From the NCBI GenBank assembly GCA_017531985.1, contig JAFXJY010000035.1, positions 1 through 64,000 of the forward strand: 64,000 nucleotides of DNA, given 5' to 3'. Below are positions 8,148 to 16,879 of the stretch, one piece after another; within the stretch, counting starts at the first letter, position 1; every line of letters starts with the position of its first letter. The translations under genes were made by a program, and so were the position numbers. This stretch comes from Bacteroidaceae bacterium. GTDB lineage: Bacteria > Bacteroidota > Bacteroidia > Bacteroidales > Barnesiellaceae_A. The notes below the pieces were generated by a model. That model saw nothing but the letters and a program-made list of their open reading frames with translations. It was not told the DNA's origin and made no database searches.

Positions 8148-11135
8148 ATGCAAAACAAAGTATTTACAGGAGTGATTGCTACTTTGCTGGCCTTAATCTG
8201 CCTGTTCTACCTCTCGTTCTCGATGGTGACCTCTCACCACAATGCCAAGGCCGAGGAGTATGCAGCCGGTGATGAGACTTTGTACAAAGAGTATATCGAC
8301 TCAATCTCGACCGAAAAGGTCTATCTTGGGTATTATACCTATCAACAATGTCGTGAGATGGAAATTGGCTTGGGTCTCGACCTCAAGGGTGGTATGAACG
8401 TAACGCTACAAATTTCGGTAGCTGATGTTTTGAAACACTTGTCGAATGACAATCCCGATCCCAACTTCAACAAAGCCATCGCTAACGCAGTAGCCAATCA
8501 AGCCGACAACAACGACTTCTTGCAAGTATTTGTCGATGAGTACAAAAAACTCGACCCCAACGCCCGATTGGCGGCTATATTCAGCACACACGAGTTGAAA
8601 GACCGCATCAAACCCGGTTCGACCAATGATGAGGTTATCTCAGTACTTCGTGAAGAGCTTAACTCGGCTGTTGACAACTCTTACAACGTATTGCGTAACC
8701 GTATCGACCGTTTCGGTGTGGTAGCTCCCAACATTCAGAAACTCGAAAAAGACGGTCGTATACTTGTTGAACTTCCCGGTGTAAAAGAGCCTGAACGTGT
8801 ACGCAACCTTTTGCAAGGTGCTGCCAACCTCGAGTTCTGGGAGACTTACAAGTATGAAGAAGTAGTTGCTCAATTGCAATCGGTCAACAATGCTATTGCT
8901 ACATCTAAGGCCAATCAAGCCGTTGCCGACACAGCCGTAGTAGAACCCCTTGTTGAGGAACTTGTGGCTGAGGTTGCCGAAGCTACAACCGATACTCTCA
9001 GTGAAACATTGCAAAATGTTGTTGCCGAGAATAATGAGGCTGAGCAATTGGAACAATTCCGCAAACAAAATCCTTTGTTCGCAGTATTGATTCAGGACAA
9101 CTTCCAAGGTTCTCCTATTATTGGTTTTGCTCATAAGAGCGATACTGCTGCCATTAACAGCATGCTTGCAAGCAAGATAGCACAAGATATTCTTCCCTCA
9201 AACCTCGAACTTCGTTGGACTGTAAAGGCTATCGATGAGAAGGAAACTTATTATCAACTCATTGCACTGAAATCGAGCAAGGGTGGTCGTGCCTCCATGT
9301 CGGGTGATGTAGTGGTAGATGCCCGTGACGACTTCGATAAGTTCCGTGGTGGTTCGGTTGTACACATGAACATGAACAGCCAAGGTGCCAAAGAGTGGGA
9401 GAAACTCACCGGTAACAACATAGGTCGTGCTATTGCAATCGTACTCGATGACCAAGTTTATTCGTTCCCCAATGTCAACTCGGCTATCGCCGGAGGTAGC
9501 TCTGAAATCTCGGGCGGATTCAGCCCCGAGGAAGCCAAAGACTTGGCCAATGTGTTGAAATCAGGTAAGATGGCAGCCGGTGTCGACATCATCCAAGAAG
9601 ATGTTATCGGTCCTTCGTTGGGTCAAGAGGCTATCAACAGCGGTATCATTTCGTTCGTAGTAGCTCTCATCATCTTGATGATCTATATGGTAGTAATGTA
9701 TGGCTTCATCCCCGGTTCGGTAGTAAACGTAGGTTTGCTCATCAACTTCTTCTTTACCATGGGTATCCTTGCATCGATACAAGCCGTTCTCACCCTCTCG
9801 GGTATTGCCGGTATCGTATTGGCATTGGGTATGGCTGTGGATGCCAATGTGCTTATCTTTGAGCGTACCAAGGAAGAGTTGCGTTCGGGTAAGAACTTGA
9901 AGACTGCTATTGCCGATGGTTACAAGAACGCATTCTCGGCCATCTTCGACTCTAACTTGACATCAATCATCACCGGTGTAATCTTGTTGATGTATGGTAC
10001 AGGTCCTATCAAGGGTTTTGCCACTACTCTTATCATCGGTATCGTCATTTCGTTCTTCATTGCAGTATTCCTCTCTCGCATGGCTCTTGAATGGATCAGT
10101 GACAAAGAGTGGGGTAAGAACATCACCTTTACAACAGGTGTTTCTAAGAACCTGCTTGTCAACAATAACTTCAACATCTTGGGCAGTCGTAAGATAGGAT
10201 TTATCGTGTCGCTTGTGTTGGTAGTTATTATGACAGTATCGTTCTTTGTCCGTGGTGTGAACCAAGGTATTGACTTCTCGGGTGGTCGCAACTATGTAGT
10301 TCGCTTCGAAGAGCCTGTCAATACACAAGAGGTACAACGCATGCTTGCTCCTCAATTTGAAGGTAGCTCGTTGTCGGTAATCACTATCAGCAGTGAAAAC
10401 CAAGTGCGTGTATCGACCAACTATCGCATTGCAGAGAATGGTGACGAAATAGATCAGGAAATCGTAGATAAAATGTATGAGGCCTTGAAACCTATGGTGG
10501 GTGAGATAGGTGTTGAGGCATTTGAAGCCGATTATATCATGAGTGTTCAGAAGGTAGGACCTTCTATCGCCGAGGATATCAAGACAGGTGCTATGTGGGC
10601 AGTGTTATTCTCACTCATTGCCATCTTCTTGTACATCTTGTTGCGTTTCCGCGACGTAGCATTCTCAGTGGGTACATTGGTATCACTGGCGTTTACTACT
10701 TACGTTATTATAGGTCTCTACTCACTCTTCTATGGAATAATTCCTTTCTCAATGGAGATTGACCAAACATTTATTGCCGCCATCCTTACCGTTATCGGTT
10801 ATGCAGTAAATGATACAGTGGTTGTATTTGACCGTATCCGTGAAGAATTGCAACTCTATCCCAAGCGTAATCGTGCCGAGGTTATCAACTATGCTCTTAA
10901 CAGTACATTGTCGCGTACAATGAATACATCGGTAAGTACAGCAGTGGTATTGTTAGTAATCTTTATCCTTGGTGCCGACACTATTCGTAGCTTCGTATTT
11001 GCCATGTTGTTTGGTGTGATTGTAGGTACATTTGCTACCTTGTTCATCGCTACTCCTATTGCTTACGAAATACAGAAGCGTCGCATGGAGAAGAAGGGTA
11101 TTGCATTTGATGACTCAGTTCTCTTGAAAAAGTAA
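8148..11135 (+). CDS. secDF: Fused protein translocase subunit SecDF
   Basis: 995 residues. SecD and SecF are joined in one chain, the usual arrangement in Bacteroidetes. The complex uses the proton-motive force to pull exported proteins through SecYEG. The first membrane helix is at about 6-26. The SecD signature GLGLDLKGG is at 74-82, followed by a large periplasmic region that contains an acidic/Ala-rich insert (about 255-305). The SecD membrane bundle carries AVDANVLIFERTKEEL near 563-578. The SecF half has its own periplasmic signature GIDFSGGRN near 706 and VNDTVVVFDRIREEL near 886. It is monocistronic: its own promoter lies upstream and a strong terminator follows. Confidence 0.97.
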   Translation: MQNKVFTGVIATLLALICLFYLSFSMVTSHHNAKAEEYAAGDETLYKEYIDSISTEKVYLGYYTYQQCREMEIGLGLDLKGGMNVTLQISVADVLKHLSNDNPDPNFNKAIANAVANQADNNDFLQVFVDEYKKLDPNARLAAIFSTHELKDRIKPGSTNDEVISVLREELNSAVDNSYNVLRNRIDRFGVVAPNIQKLEKDGRILVELPGVKEPERVRNLLQGAANLEFWETYKYEEVVAQLQSVNNAIATSKANQAVADTAVVEPLVEELVAEVAEATTDTLSETLQNVVAENNEAEQLEQFRKQNPLFAVLIQDNFQGSPIIGFAHKSDTAAINSMLASKIAQDILPSNLELRWTVKAIDEKETYYQLIALKSSKGGRASMSGDVVVDARDDFDKFRGGSVVHMNMNSQGAKEWEKLTGNNIGRAIAIVLDDQVYSFPNVNSAIAGGSSEISGGFSPEEAKDLANVLKSGKMAAGVDIIQEDVIGPSLGQEAINSGIISFVVALIILMIYMVVMYGFIPGSVVNVGLLINFFFTMGILASIQAVLTLSGIAGIVLALGMAVDANVLIFERTKEELRSGKNLKTAIADGYKNAFSAIFDSNLTSIITGVILLMYGTGPIKGFATTLIIGIVISFFIAVFLSRMALEWISDKEWGKNITFTTGVSKNLLVNNNFNILGSRKIGFIVSLVLVVIMTVSFFVRGVNQGIDFSGGRNYVVRFEEPVNTQEVQRMLAPQFEGSSLSVITISSENQVRVSTNYRIAENGDEIDQEIVDKMYEALKPMVGEIGVEAFEADYIMSVQKVGPSIAEDIKTGAMWAVLFSLIAIFLYILLRFRDVAFSVGTLVSLAFTTYVIIGLYSLFYGIIPFSMEIDQTFIAAILTVIGYAVNDTVVVFDRIREELQLYPKRNRAEVINYALNSTLSRTMNTSVSTAVVLLVIFILGADTIRSFVFAMLFGVIVGTFATLFIATPIAYEIQKRRMEKKGIAFDDSVLLKK

Positions 11136-11155
11136 TGTATCGTTTCATATGAATG

Positions 11156-11189
11156 ACGAGGTCGCTTGCGAATGGGCAAGCGACCTCGT
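11156..11189. terminator. Terminator hairpin after secDF
   Basis: Perfect 14-bp arms: ACGAGGTCGCTTGC (11156-11169) and GCAAGCGACCTCGT (11176-11189) with a 6-nt loop. It separates convergent secDF and the sirtuin gene and probably serves both. Confidence 0.8.
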
Positions 11190-11214
11190 TGCTTATAGTG
11201 GGAGATGAATGATT

Positions 11215-11907
11215 TTATAGTTCGGATAACAACTTTTTCAGTCGTGCCACACCTTCCGAAGCACCGCAAGCAATGGTGTGAGTGCCGGCAGGTACGTTGA
11301 TGGGTCGAGGGTCAATCAGGTAGATGGGTACGTTGCGTCGTGTGTAACGCACCAACCCGGCGGCAGGGTAAACATTGAGCGATGTACCTATTACTACAAA
11401 AATATCGGCACTTTCCACCAGTTCAATGGCAGGTTCAATCATGGGGACAGCCTCGCCAAAGAATACAATGTGTGGGCGTAACGTATCGCCGAACTCATCG
11501 CGTGTATCGACCGAAATTTCGCAGTTGTCGGCCGGTAGCTCGTAGATGCGGCTTTCGTTTCGAGTGGAGCGAACTTTCATCAGTTCGCCATGTAAGTGCA
11601 GAACATGGCTGCTACCGGCCCGTTCGTGAAGATTATCGACATTCTGTGTGATGATGTGTACATCATAGTCCTCTTCAAGTTCGGCTAATCCCAAGTGTCC
11701 TTCGTTGGGCTGAGCAGTAACGAGCTGCTTGCGTCGCACATTATAAAACTCTTGAACTAATGCGGGGTTGCGTTCCCACCCTTCTATCGAGGCGACATCT
11801 TCGACGTTGTATTGCTCCCACAACCCACCGCTGTCGCGGAAAGTCGATATACCACTCTCGGCACTCATGCCGGCACCGGTAAGAATGACAAGTTTTTTCT
11901 TCTCCAT
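11215..11907 (-). CDS. cobB: NAD-dependent protein deacylase (sirtuin, CobB-like)
   Basis: A 230-residue SIR2-family enzyme that removes acyl groups from lysines using NAD+. The NAD-binding GAGMSAESGISTFRD is at 11-25, TQNVDNLHERAG at 87-97 and the catalytic His is H106 in LHLHGEL. Tyr55 and Arg58 in FYNVRRKQ are the pair that in CobB/SIRT5 recognises negatively charged acyl groups, so desuccinylase or demalonylase activity is predicted. The small domain lacks the usual four zinc-binding cysteines: the segment at about 107-145 has a single Cys. It is monocistronic and convergent with secDF. Confidence 0.93.
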   Translation of the reverse strand: MEKKKLVILTGAGMSAESGISTFRDSGGLWEQYNVEDVASIEGWERNPALVQEFYNVRRKQLVTAQPNEGHLGLAELEEDYDVHIITQNVDNLHERAGSSHVLHLHGELMKVRSTRNESRIYELPADNCEISVDTRDEFGDTLRPHIVFFGEAVPMIEPAIELVESADIFVVIGTSLNVYPAAGLVRYTRRNVPIYLIDPRPINVPAGTHTIACGASEGVARLKKLLSEL

Positions 11908-12049
11908 ACTATTGAGAGGTTTTAAAAAATAAATAATGTGAACTATCGTTTATAAAGGTTGTTCCCCTATAAAATGCAGTGTAAATATCGAAAAAATAAC
12001 TATAAGGAGCAAATAATAATTGTTTTTATGTTATTTTTAACTAATATTC

Positions 12050-12080
12050 TGCATAATAAAGTGTTAAAGAGTTATCTTTG
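12050..12080 (+). promoter_or_regulatory. Promoter of the FKBP gene pair
   Basis: TATCTTTG (12073-12080) matches the Bacteroides -7 element. A weak TTCTG lies about 20 bp upstream. The FKBP start codon is 43 bases downstream. Confidence 0.6.
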
Positions 12081-12122
12081 CACTTGCTTTTGGAAGTATA
12101 TAATATTTAAATAACAACAGAT

Positions 12123-12713
12123 ATGGATAAGTTAAGTTATGCCTTAGGCATGAATGTGGGTTATAGCTACCTCGCATCGGGTATTAATAAATTACAAGTT
12201 GATGACTTTGCAGCAGCAGTCAAGGCTGTGATGAATGCCGAAGAACCGGCACTCAGCATTGATGAAGCCAAGCAGATTATTAATGATTTCTTGGCTCAGT
12301 TGCAAGCCGAATCGGAGAAGGCTGCTGAGGCCAATCTTAAAGCCGGAGAAGACTTCTTGGCTGAAAATGCACGTCGTGAGGGTGTAGTAACACTGCCCAG
12401 TGGCTTGCAGTATGAAGTACTTGCTACCGGTGAGGGTCGCAAACCCAAGGCCACCGATAAGGTACAATGTCACTATCATGGAACATTGATCGATGGCATG
12501 GTATTTGATAGTTCGGTACAGCGTGGCACACCTGCCGTATTCGGTGTGAATCAGGTAATACCCGGTTGGGTTGAAGCCTTGCAATTAATGAATGAGGGTT
12601 CGCGTTGGAAACTTTATATTCCCTCGAAACTCGGATATGGAGCCCAAGGTGCCGGTCCTATACCACCTCATGCAACATTGATATTTGAAGTAGAATTAAT
12701 AAAAGTAATCTGA
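12123..12713 (+). CDS. FKBP-type peptidyl-prolyl cis-trans isomerase (FklB-like, no signal peptide)
   Basis: A 196-residue protein with an N-terminal helical FKBP_N dimerisation domain (about 1-85, starting KLSYALGMNVG) and a C-terminal FKBP catalytic domain (about 105-196). That domain carries the usual pocket residues: YHGTLIDGMVFDSS, FGVNQVIPGWVEAL and LGYG. It isomerises Xaa-Pro bonds and may act as a chaperone. No signal sequence is visible, so it is probably cytoplasmic like E. coli FklB, in contrast to the lipoprotein FKBP encoded 16 bases downstream. The two are surely one operon and probably arose by duplication. Confidence 0.92.
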   Translation: MDKLSYALGMNVGYSYLASGINKLQVDDFAAAVKAVMNAEEPALSIDEAKQIINDFLAQLQAESEKAAEANLKAGEDFLAENARREGVVTLPSGLQYEVLATGEGRKPKATDKVQCHYHGTLIDGMVFDSSVQRGTPAVFGVNQVIPGWVEALQLMNEGSRWKLYIPSKLGYGAQGAGPIPPHATLIFEVELIKVI

Positions 12714-12729
12714 TAAAAATAGTAAGAAA

Positions 12730-13605
12730 ATGAAAAAGTTATCAATAGCGATAATGAGTGCCGCCATTGTATTGGGGGTTTGCTCATGTGGAAGCGGTAT
12801 TAAGACAACTGCTCAACTTGACAATGCAGTCGATTCGCTTAGCTACGGATTGGGTTATACACAGGGTAATCGTTTGGCCGAAGTAAAAGCCATGGGAATG
12901 TATCCCGAATTAAATACTCTTGATGTAGAGCAATATTTGCAAGGTCTTGCCGAGGCTGGTAATATCTCGGAAGAAAAGAAATCATATTACATAGGTGTAA
13001 ATGATGGCTTGCAGATGAAGAAAAACCTTGACAATATGTCATCACAACTTGGTATTGAAGCCAACTATGAAGAGTTTCTTGTAGCTTACGCTCAAGCCTT
13101 GCGTGGTGATACAACATTGGCCATCAGTAAGGACAATATCGATGAAGTGTGCAAGAGCATCATAACATCGATACAGGAGGCTAATGAGAAGGCTGAGTTG
13201 GATTCGATATCAGCTACACCCGAGGCAATTGCCAATCTTGAAGCCGGTCGTGCATTCCTCGCTGCCAAAGAGAAGGAAGAGGGTGTGAAGAAGACTGAGA
13301 GCGGATTGTTGTATAAAGTAGTAAGAGAAGGCAAAGGTGAAACATTTAAAGCCCATCAGCGTATTGAATTGGGTTATGTAGGTAAGTTTATCAACGACTC
13401 TATTTTCGATCAAAATAGCAGCATCCAGTCGATTGTATCTCGCTTTGTTCCCGGATTCAGCGAAGGCTTGCAACTCATGTCGCCCGGAGCCAAGTATATT
13501 CTTTACATACCATCTGATCTTGCCTATGGTATTCGTGGTAATAGTGCAATACCCTCCAATTCAACACTCGTTTTTGAGGTTGAAACCAAGGGCTTGGCTC
13601 AATAA
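12730..13605 (+). CDS. FKBP-type peptidyl-prolyl cis-trans isomerase, lipoprotein
   Basis: 291 residues. The N-terminus is a lipoprotein signal ending GVCSC, with lipidated Cys20. An FKBP_N-type helical dimerisation region (about 32-170) opens with VDSLSYGLGYTQG, clearly related to the start of the preceding protein. The FKBP domain (about 195-290) has VGKFINDSIFD, IVSRFVPGFSEGLQLM and AYGIRG. Several pocket positions differ from the classical enzyme (for example Val instead of aromatic residues), so catalytic strength is uncertain. Likely a periplasm-facing foldase for exported proteins. A terminator follows directly. Confidence 0.9.
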   Translation: MKKLSIAIMSAAIVLGVCSCGSGIKTTAQLDNAVDSLSYGLGYTQGNRLAEVKAMGMYPELNTLDVEQYLQGLAEAGNISEEKKSYYIGVNDGLQMKKNLDNMSSQLGIEANYEEFLVAYAQALRGDTTLAISKDNIDEVCKSIITSIQEANEKAELDSISATPEAIANLEAGRAFLAAKEKEEGVKKTESGLLYKVVREGKGETFKAHQRIELGYVGKFINDSIFDQNSSIQSIVSRFVPGFSEGLQLMSPGAKYILYIPSDLAYGIRGNSAIPSNSTLVFEVETKGLAQ

Positions 13606-13630
13606 ATATCATATTTCAAGCAATAACAGG

Positions 13631-13660
13631 AAAAAGGCTGCGTAATATGCAGCCTTTTTC
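13631..13660 (+). terminator. Intrinsic terminator after the FKBP pair
   Basis: Arms AAAAAGGCTGC and GCAGCCTTTTT with a 7-nt loop, followed by further T residues. A classic U-tract terminator. Confidence 0.88.
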
Positions 13661-13726
13661 TTTTGTAATAGATTTTTTCAAGACGAAAATAAATGCGAAA
13701 TGTGTTCATATGGGTACTTGTAGATG

Positions 13727-13753
13727 GTTATTGTAATTATTTGTTACAATAAC
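13727..13753. promoter_or_regulatory. Perfect inverted repeat upstream of the Lrp-type regulator (candidate operator)
   Basis: Arms GTTATTGTAA (13727-13736) and TTACAATAAC (13744-13753) separated by 7 nt. The repeat lies 22 bp upstream of the -33 element of the regulator's promoter. The AT-rich dyad fits an Lrp/AsnC binding site and suggests autoregulation; that is inference. Confidence 0.5.
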
Positions 13754-13775
13754 ATTAGATTTTAGGCAAAATGCT

Positions 13776-13805
13776 TTTGTTTTTCAAAAATTATTTATAT
13801 TTTTG
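13776..13805 (+). promoter_or_regulatory. Promoter of the Lrp/AsnC regulator
   Basis: TTTG (13776-13779), 18 bp spacer, TATTTTTG (13798-13805): a good match to the Bacteroides consensus. Confidence 0.7.
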
Positions 13806-13865
13806 TTACCTGAAAATATAGTGCCTTAACTGCAAGGAGAAGATAATAATTAAAAAATAGAGGTT

Positions 13866-14366
13866 ATGGAAAAGATTGATGATTTAGATCGCCAGATTTT
13901 GGAGATTATTATGCACAACGCTCGCATTCCTTCAAAGGATGTTGCTGCCGTATGTGGAGTGTCGCGTGCTGCTGTACACCAACGCATTCAACGCATGATT
14001 GACTTGGAAGTTATTACCGGCTCGGGCTATCATGTCGATACCAAGGTATTGGGTTATCACACTTGTACATATATCGGTGTTAAACTGGAGCGTGGCTCTA
14101 TGTATCGTGATGTAGTGCCTGAATTAGAGAAAATTAAGGAAATTGTTGAGTGTCACTTTACCACTGGTCCGTACACTATATTGTGTAAATTGTATGCCTA
14201 CAACAATGAGCATCTCATGGATCTGCTCAATAATCGTATACAGAATATCCCCGGTGTCGTATCGACCGAAACACTTATCTCCCTCGAGCAGAGTATGAGT
14301 CGTGAGGTACCTGTTGTATATAAGGTTAAAAAGCGTAGCCGTAAGAACAAGAAAGTAGAAGAGTAA
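13866..14366 (+). CDS. Lrp/AsnC-family transcriptional regulator
   Basis: 166 residues. The N-terminal winged helix-turn-helix (about 5-60) reads DLDRQILEIIMHNARIPSKD followed by the recognition helix SRAAVHQRIQRM. A C-terminal RAM/AsnC ligand-binding and oligomerisation domain follows (about 68-145). The C-terminus is basic (KKRSRKNKK). Such regulators sense amino acids and form octamers; the ligand and targets here are unknown. The gene stands alone with its own promoter, an upstream 10-bp dyad that may be its own operator, and a strong terminator, so it is probably autoregulated. Confidence 0.92.
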   Translation: MEKIDDLDRQILEIIMHNARIPSKDVAAVCGVSRAAVHQRIQRMIDLEVITGSGYHVDTKVLGYHTCTYIGVKLERGSMYRDVVPELEKIKEIVECHFTTGPYTILCKLYAYNNEHLMDLLNNRIQNIPGVVSTETLISLEQSMSREVPVVYKVKKRSRKNKKVEE

Positions 14367-14387
14367 TATACTCAGTCATACTGTTAA

Positions 14388-14438
14388 ACAGCAGCGAGGT
14401 TGTGCCGAAAAACTTGACACAACCTCGCTGCTGTTTTG
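14388..14438. terminator. Bidirectional terminator between the Lrp-type gene and ispG
   Basis: A perfect 17-bp stem: ACAGCAGCGAGGTTGTG (14388-14404) pairs with its complement at 14418-14434, and T residues follow. It lies between convergent genes. Confidence 0.85.
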
Positions 14439-14489
14439 CGGGTATTATCCCTTGTATGATCTTCATTACACTATGATGTGGATGCCTAA

Positions 14490-16301
14490 TCAGGCTTCAT
14501 GCCAGTCGCCATTCGACTTGATAAGAGCGACAAGATGTTCCACAGCTTCTTCTTCGGGAATGTTGCGTTCGATACATCTCTTTCCTTTGTAAAGAGCTAT
14601 GCGTTTAGGTCCGCAACCTACATATCCGTAGTCCGCATCGGCCATTTCACCGGGACCATTTACTATGCATCCCATGATTCCTATCTTTAACTCTTTGAGG
14701 TGAGAGGTTGCTGCCTTGACGCGGGCAATGGTTTGTTGCAGGTCAAACAGTGTGCGACCACAACTCGGACAAGAGATGTATTCGGTTTTACTGGTACGCA
14801 GGCGAGCAGCTTGCAGGATAGCAAAGGCATAGTCGGTGCAGTGTCCCGAGGGTATAGTGCCGTTGTTTTCGAGCCATAAGCCCTCGGCGTAGTGGTCTAT
14901 CATGATAGCTCCGAGGTCTACCCCCGATTTTATCTGTAACTCCTCAGCTTCATCCTCATGATAGGTCATTTTTATTACAACAGGTGTAGTGATACCGGCA
15001 TTGACCATACGGTGTATTACTGCTTGGCAGTCGCCTATTGGGTTGATATGATGCGAGGTAAGTATAATAACAGCCTGCTTGTTGCTGCCCACCTGTTGTA
15101 GAATATCGAGTGTTGCCTCGGTACAATCCAATTGTACAAAGATGGTTGAGGCTGTACAATGATTTATTTCGTTTACCTGAGACGCGTTGAGTAGTGGAAA
15201 GACGTTGTCGAGAGGGGTGTAATAGATGAAGTCGACAATCGTGCGTTGCAGAGGTGAGGTGTGAGGCATACGATTGCCGTTGTACAGAAAGTCGGGTTGT
15301 AATTTACCAGCTGATGTACCTATAACAATAGGAGTATTGTTGCTTCCTATGATGCCGCATGGATGAGTGGGACGATGTTGGGGTTGTACTGCCGAGAAGG
15401 ATTCGGGGCAACTACCTTCGATGGGAGCGTGTCCGGCACGCGAGGTAATATAATTGACCAACTTGCCTGCAACCGGCACTTCATTTTTGGGGTCTTCGCT
15501 GAGCGATACACGAATGGTATCACCAATACCTTGTGCCAGAAGAGTCCCTATTCCCACAGCCGACTTGATGCGACCATCCTCACTATCACCGGCTTCGGTA
15601 ACTCCCAAGTGGAGAGGATAGTGCATCTCCTCCTTGTCCATGGCATCGACCAGACGACGAACCGTCTCGACCATAATGACAGTGTTGGAGGCTTTAATGG
15701 AGATAACCACGTCAGAAAAATCTTCATCCTTGCATACTCGCAGAAACTCGAGACAGGATTCTACCATGCCTTGCGGAGTATCACCGTATCGACTCATAAT
15801 GCGGTCGGAGAGTGAGCCATGATTGACACCAATGCGGATGGCGGTGTGATGCTTCTTGCAAATGTTTAAGAATGGGACAAAGCGGTCGCGTATGCGTTGC
15901 AATTCGATGGCATATTCTTCGTCGGTGTAGTTGTGTTGTTCGAAGGTCTTGACACGATCTACAAAGTTTCCCGGGTTGATACGTACCTTTTCAACGTTTT
16001 CGGCTGCTACGTCGGCTGCATGAGCATTGAAATGGATGTCGGCTACCAAAGGTGTTGTGTATCCTCTTTCTCTCAGTTCGCGACGAATATTACCAAGATT
16101 GTCGGCCTCGCGTACTCCTTGTGCGGTGAGTCGCACATAGTCGGCTCCGGCATCGATGATAGCGATACATTGTTCGACACTCGATGGTGTATCGAGTGTC
16201 GATGTATTAGTCATTGATTGTATGCGGATAGGGTTTTCGCCTCCCAACGGAGTGTTGCCTATATTAACTTCGATAGTGTGACGTCGATGATAGTTATACA
16301 T
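14490..16301 (-). CDS. ispG: 4-hydroxy-3-methylbut-2-enyl diphosphate synthase (flavodoxin/ferredoxin), long form
   Basis: 603 residues. It converts MEcPP to HMBPP in the non-mevalonate isoprenoid pathway with a [4Fe-4S] cluster. The N-terminal TIM barrel begins near IGNTPLGGENPIRIQSMT. The C-terminal cluster domain shows Cys511 and Cys514 (SCPSCG), Cys545 (MGCIVNGPGE) and the cluster ligand Glu552. Most proteobacterial enzymes have about 370 residues. The extra central domain (about 300-490) is the large-insert form known from Bacteroidetes, Chlamydiae and plastids. It is last in the operon PAP2-like/purE/ispG; gaps are 21 and 50 bases. Confidence 0.97.
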   Translation of the reverse strand: MYNYHRRHTIEVNIGNTPLGGENPIRIQSMTNTSTLDTPSSVEQCIAIIDAGADYVRLTAQGVREADNLGNIRRELRERGYTTPLVADIHFNAHAADVAAENVEKVRINPGNFVDRVKTFEQHNYTDEEYAIELQRIRDRFVPFLNICKKHHTAIRIGVNHGSLSDRIMSRYGDTPQGMVESCLEFLRVCKDEDFSDVVISIKASNTVIMVETVRRLVDAMDKEEMHYPLHLGVTEAGDSEDGRIKSAVGIGTLLAQGIGDTIRVSLSEDPKNEVPVAGKLVNYITSRAGHAPIEGSCPESFSAVQPQHRPTHPCGIIGSNNTPIVIGTSAGKLQPDFLYNGNRMPHTSPLQRTIVDFIYYTPLDNVFPLLNASQVNEINHCTASTIFVQLDCTEATLDILQQVGSNKQAVIILTSHHINPIGDCQAVIHRMVNAGITTPVVIKMTYHEDEAEELQIKSGVDLGAIMIDHYAEGLWLENNGTIPSGHCTDYAFAILQAARLRTSKTEYISCPSCGRTLFDLQQTIARVKAATSHLKELKIGIMGCIVNGPGEMADADYGYVGCGPKRIALYKGKRCIERNIPEEEAVEHLVALIKSNGDWHEA

Positions 16302-16351
16302 GATAGTCGCTTCTAATATCTTGTATGTGAGACCTTCGATTGAGATGTTTT

Positions 16352-16858
16352 TTAGTTGGTCTTATATTCGTATTTAATCTGAGTCAACTCTTGGTTGGCT
16401 TTGGCAATTTTGTCGGACAATTTTGCTTTGTATTCGTTGACTTGTTGAGCGATACGTTCATCACTGAGAGCCAATATTTGAGTGGCAAGAATAGCCGCAT
16501 TAAGGCCTGCATTGATACCTACTGTGGCAACAGGTATTCCGGGAGGCATCTGTACGATAGCCAATAGAGCATCCATGCCTTCAAGGGTCGACTTGATGGG
16601 GACACCTATAACAGGCAGTGGGGTCATGGCTGCAATCACACCGGGAAGGTGAGCTGCCATGCCGGCTGCTGCTATAATAACCTTGATGCCTCTTTGTTGT
16701 GCATTGCGGGCGAACTCTTCGACCTGAGCAGGAGTACGGTGTGCCGAGAGTGCATTTATCTCAAACGGTATCTTGAAATCATTGAGTAATTGAGCAGCTT
16801 TTTCCATGACAGGCATGTCGGAGGTGCTGCCCATGATAATGCTTACGATTGGTTGCAT
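16352..16858 (-). CDS. purE: N5-carboxyaminoimidazole ribonucleotide mutase (class I PurE)
   Basis: 168 residues, normal for the class I enzyme that moves the carboxyl group of N5-CAIR to give CAIR in purine synthesis. The N-terminal [10 protein letters not shown] (about 10-19) binds the ribonucleotide phosphate. SAHRTP (about 39-44) carries the catalytic His. [22 protein letters not shown] (in two parts around 66-88) is the family signature. It lies between the PAP2-like gene and ispG on the same strand. purK is not in this window. Confidence 0.96.
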   Translation of the reverse strand: MQPIVSIIMGSTSDMPVMEKAAQLLNDFKIPFEINALSAHRTPAQVEEFARNAQQRGIKVIIAAAGMAAHLPGVIAAMTPLPVIGVPIKSTLEGMDALLAIVQMPPGIPVATVGINAGLNAAILATQILALSDERIAQQVNEYKAKLSDKIAKANQELTQIKYEYKTN

Positions 16859-16879
16859 GGTATGTGAGTTTTTATATTA

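Noticed and set aside
15363..15815. 150-codon plus-strand frame inside ispG
   Set aside because: An antisense shadow of a conserved enzyme gene.
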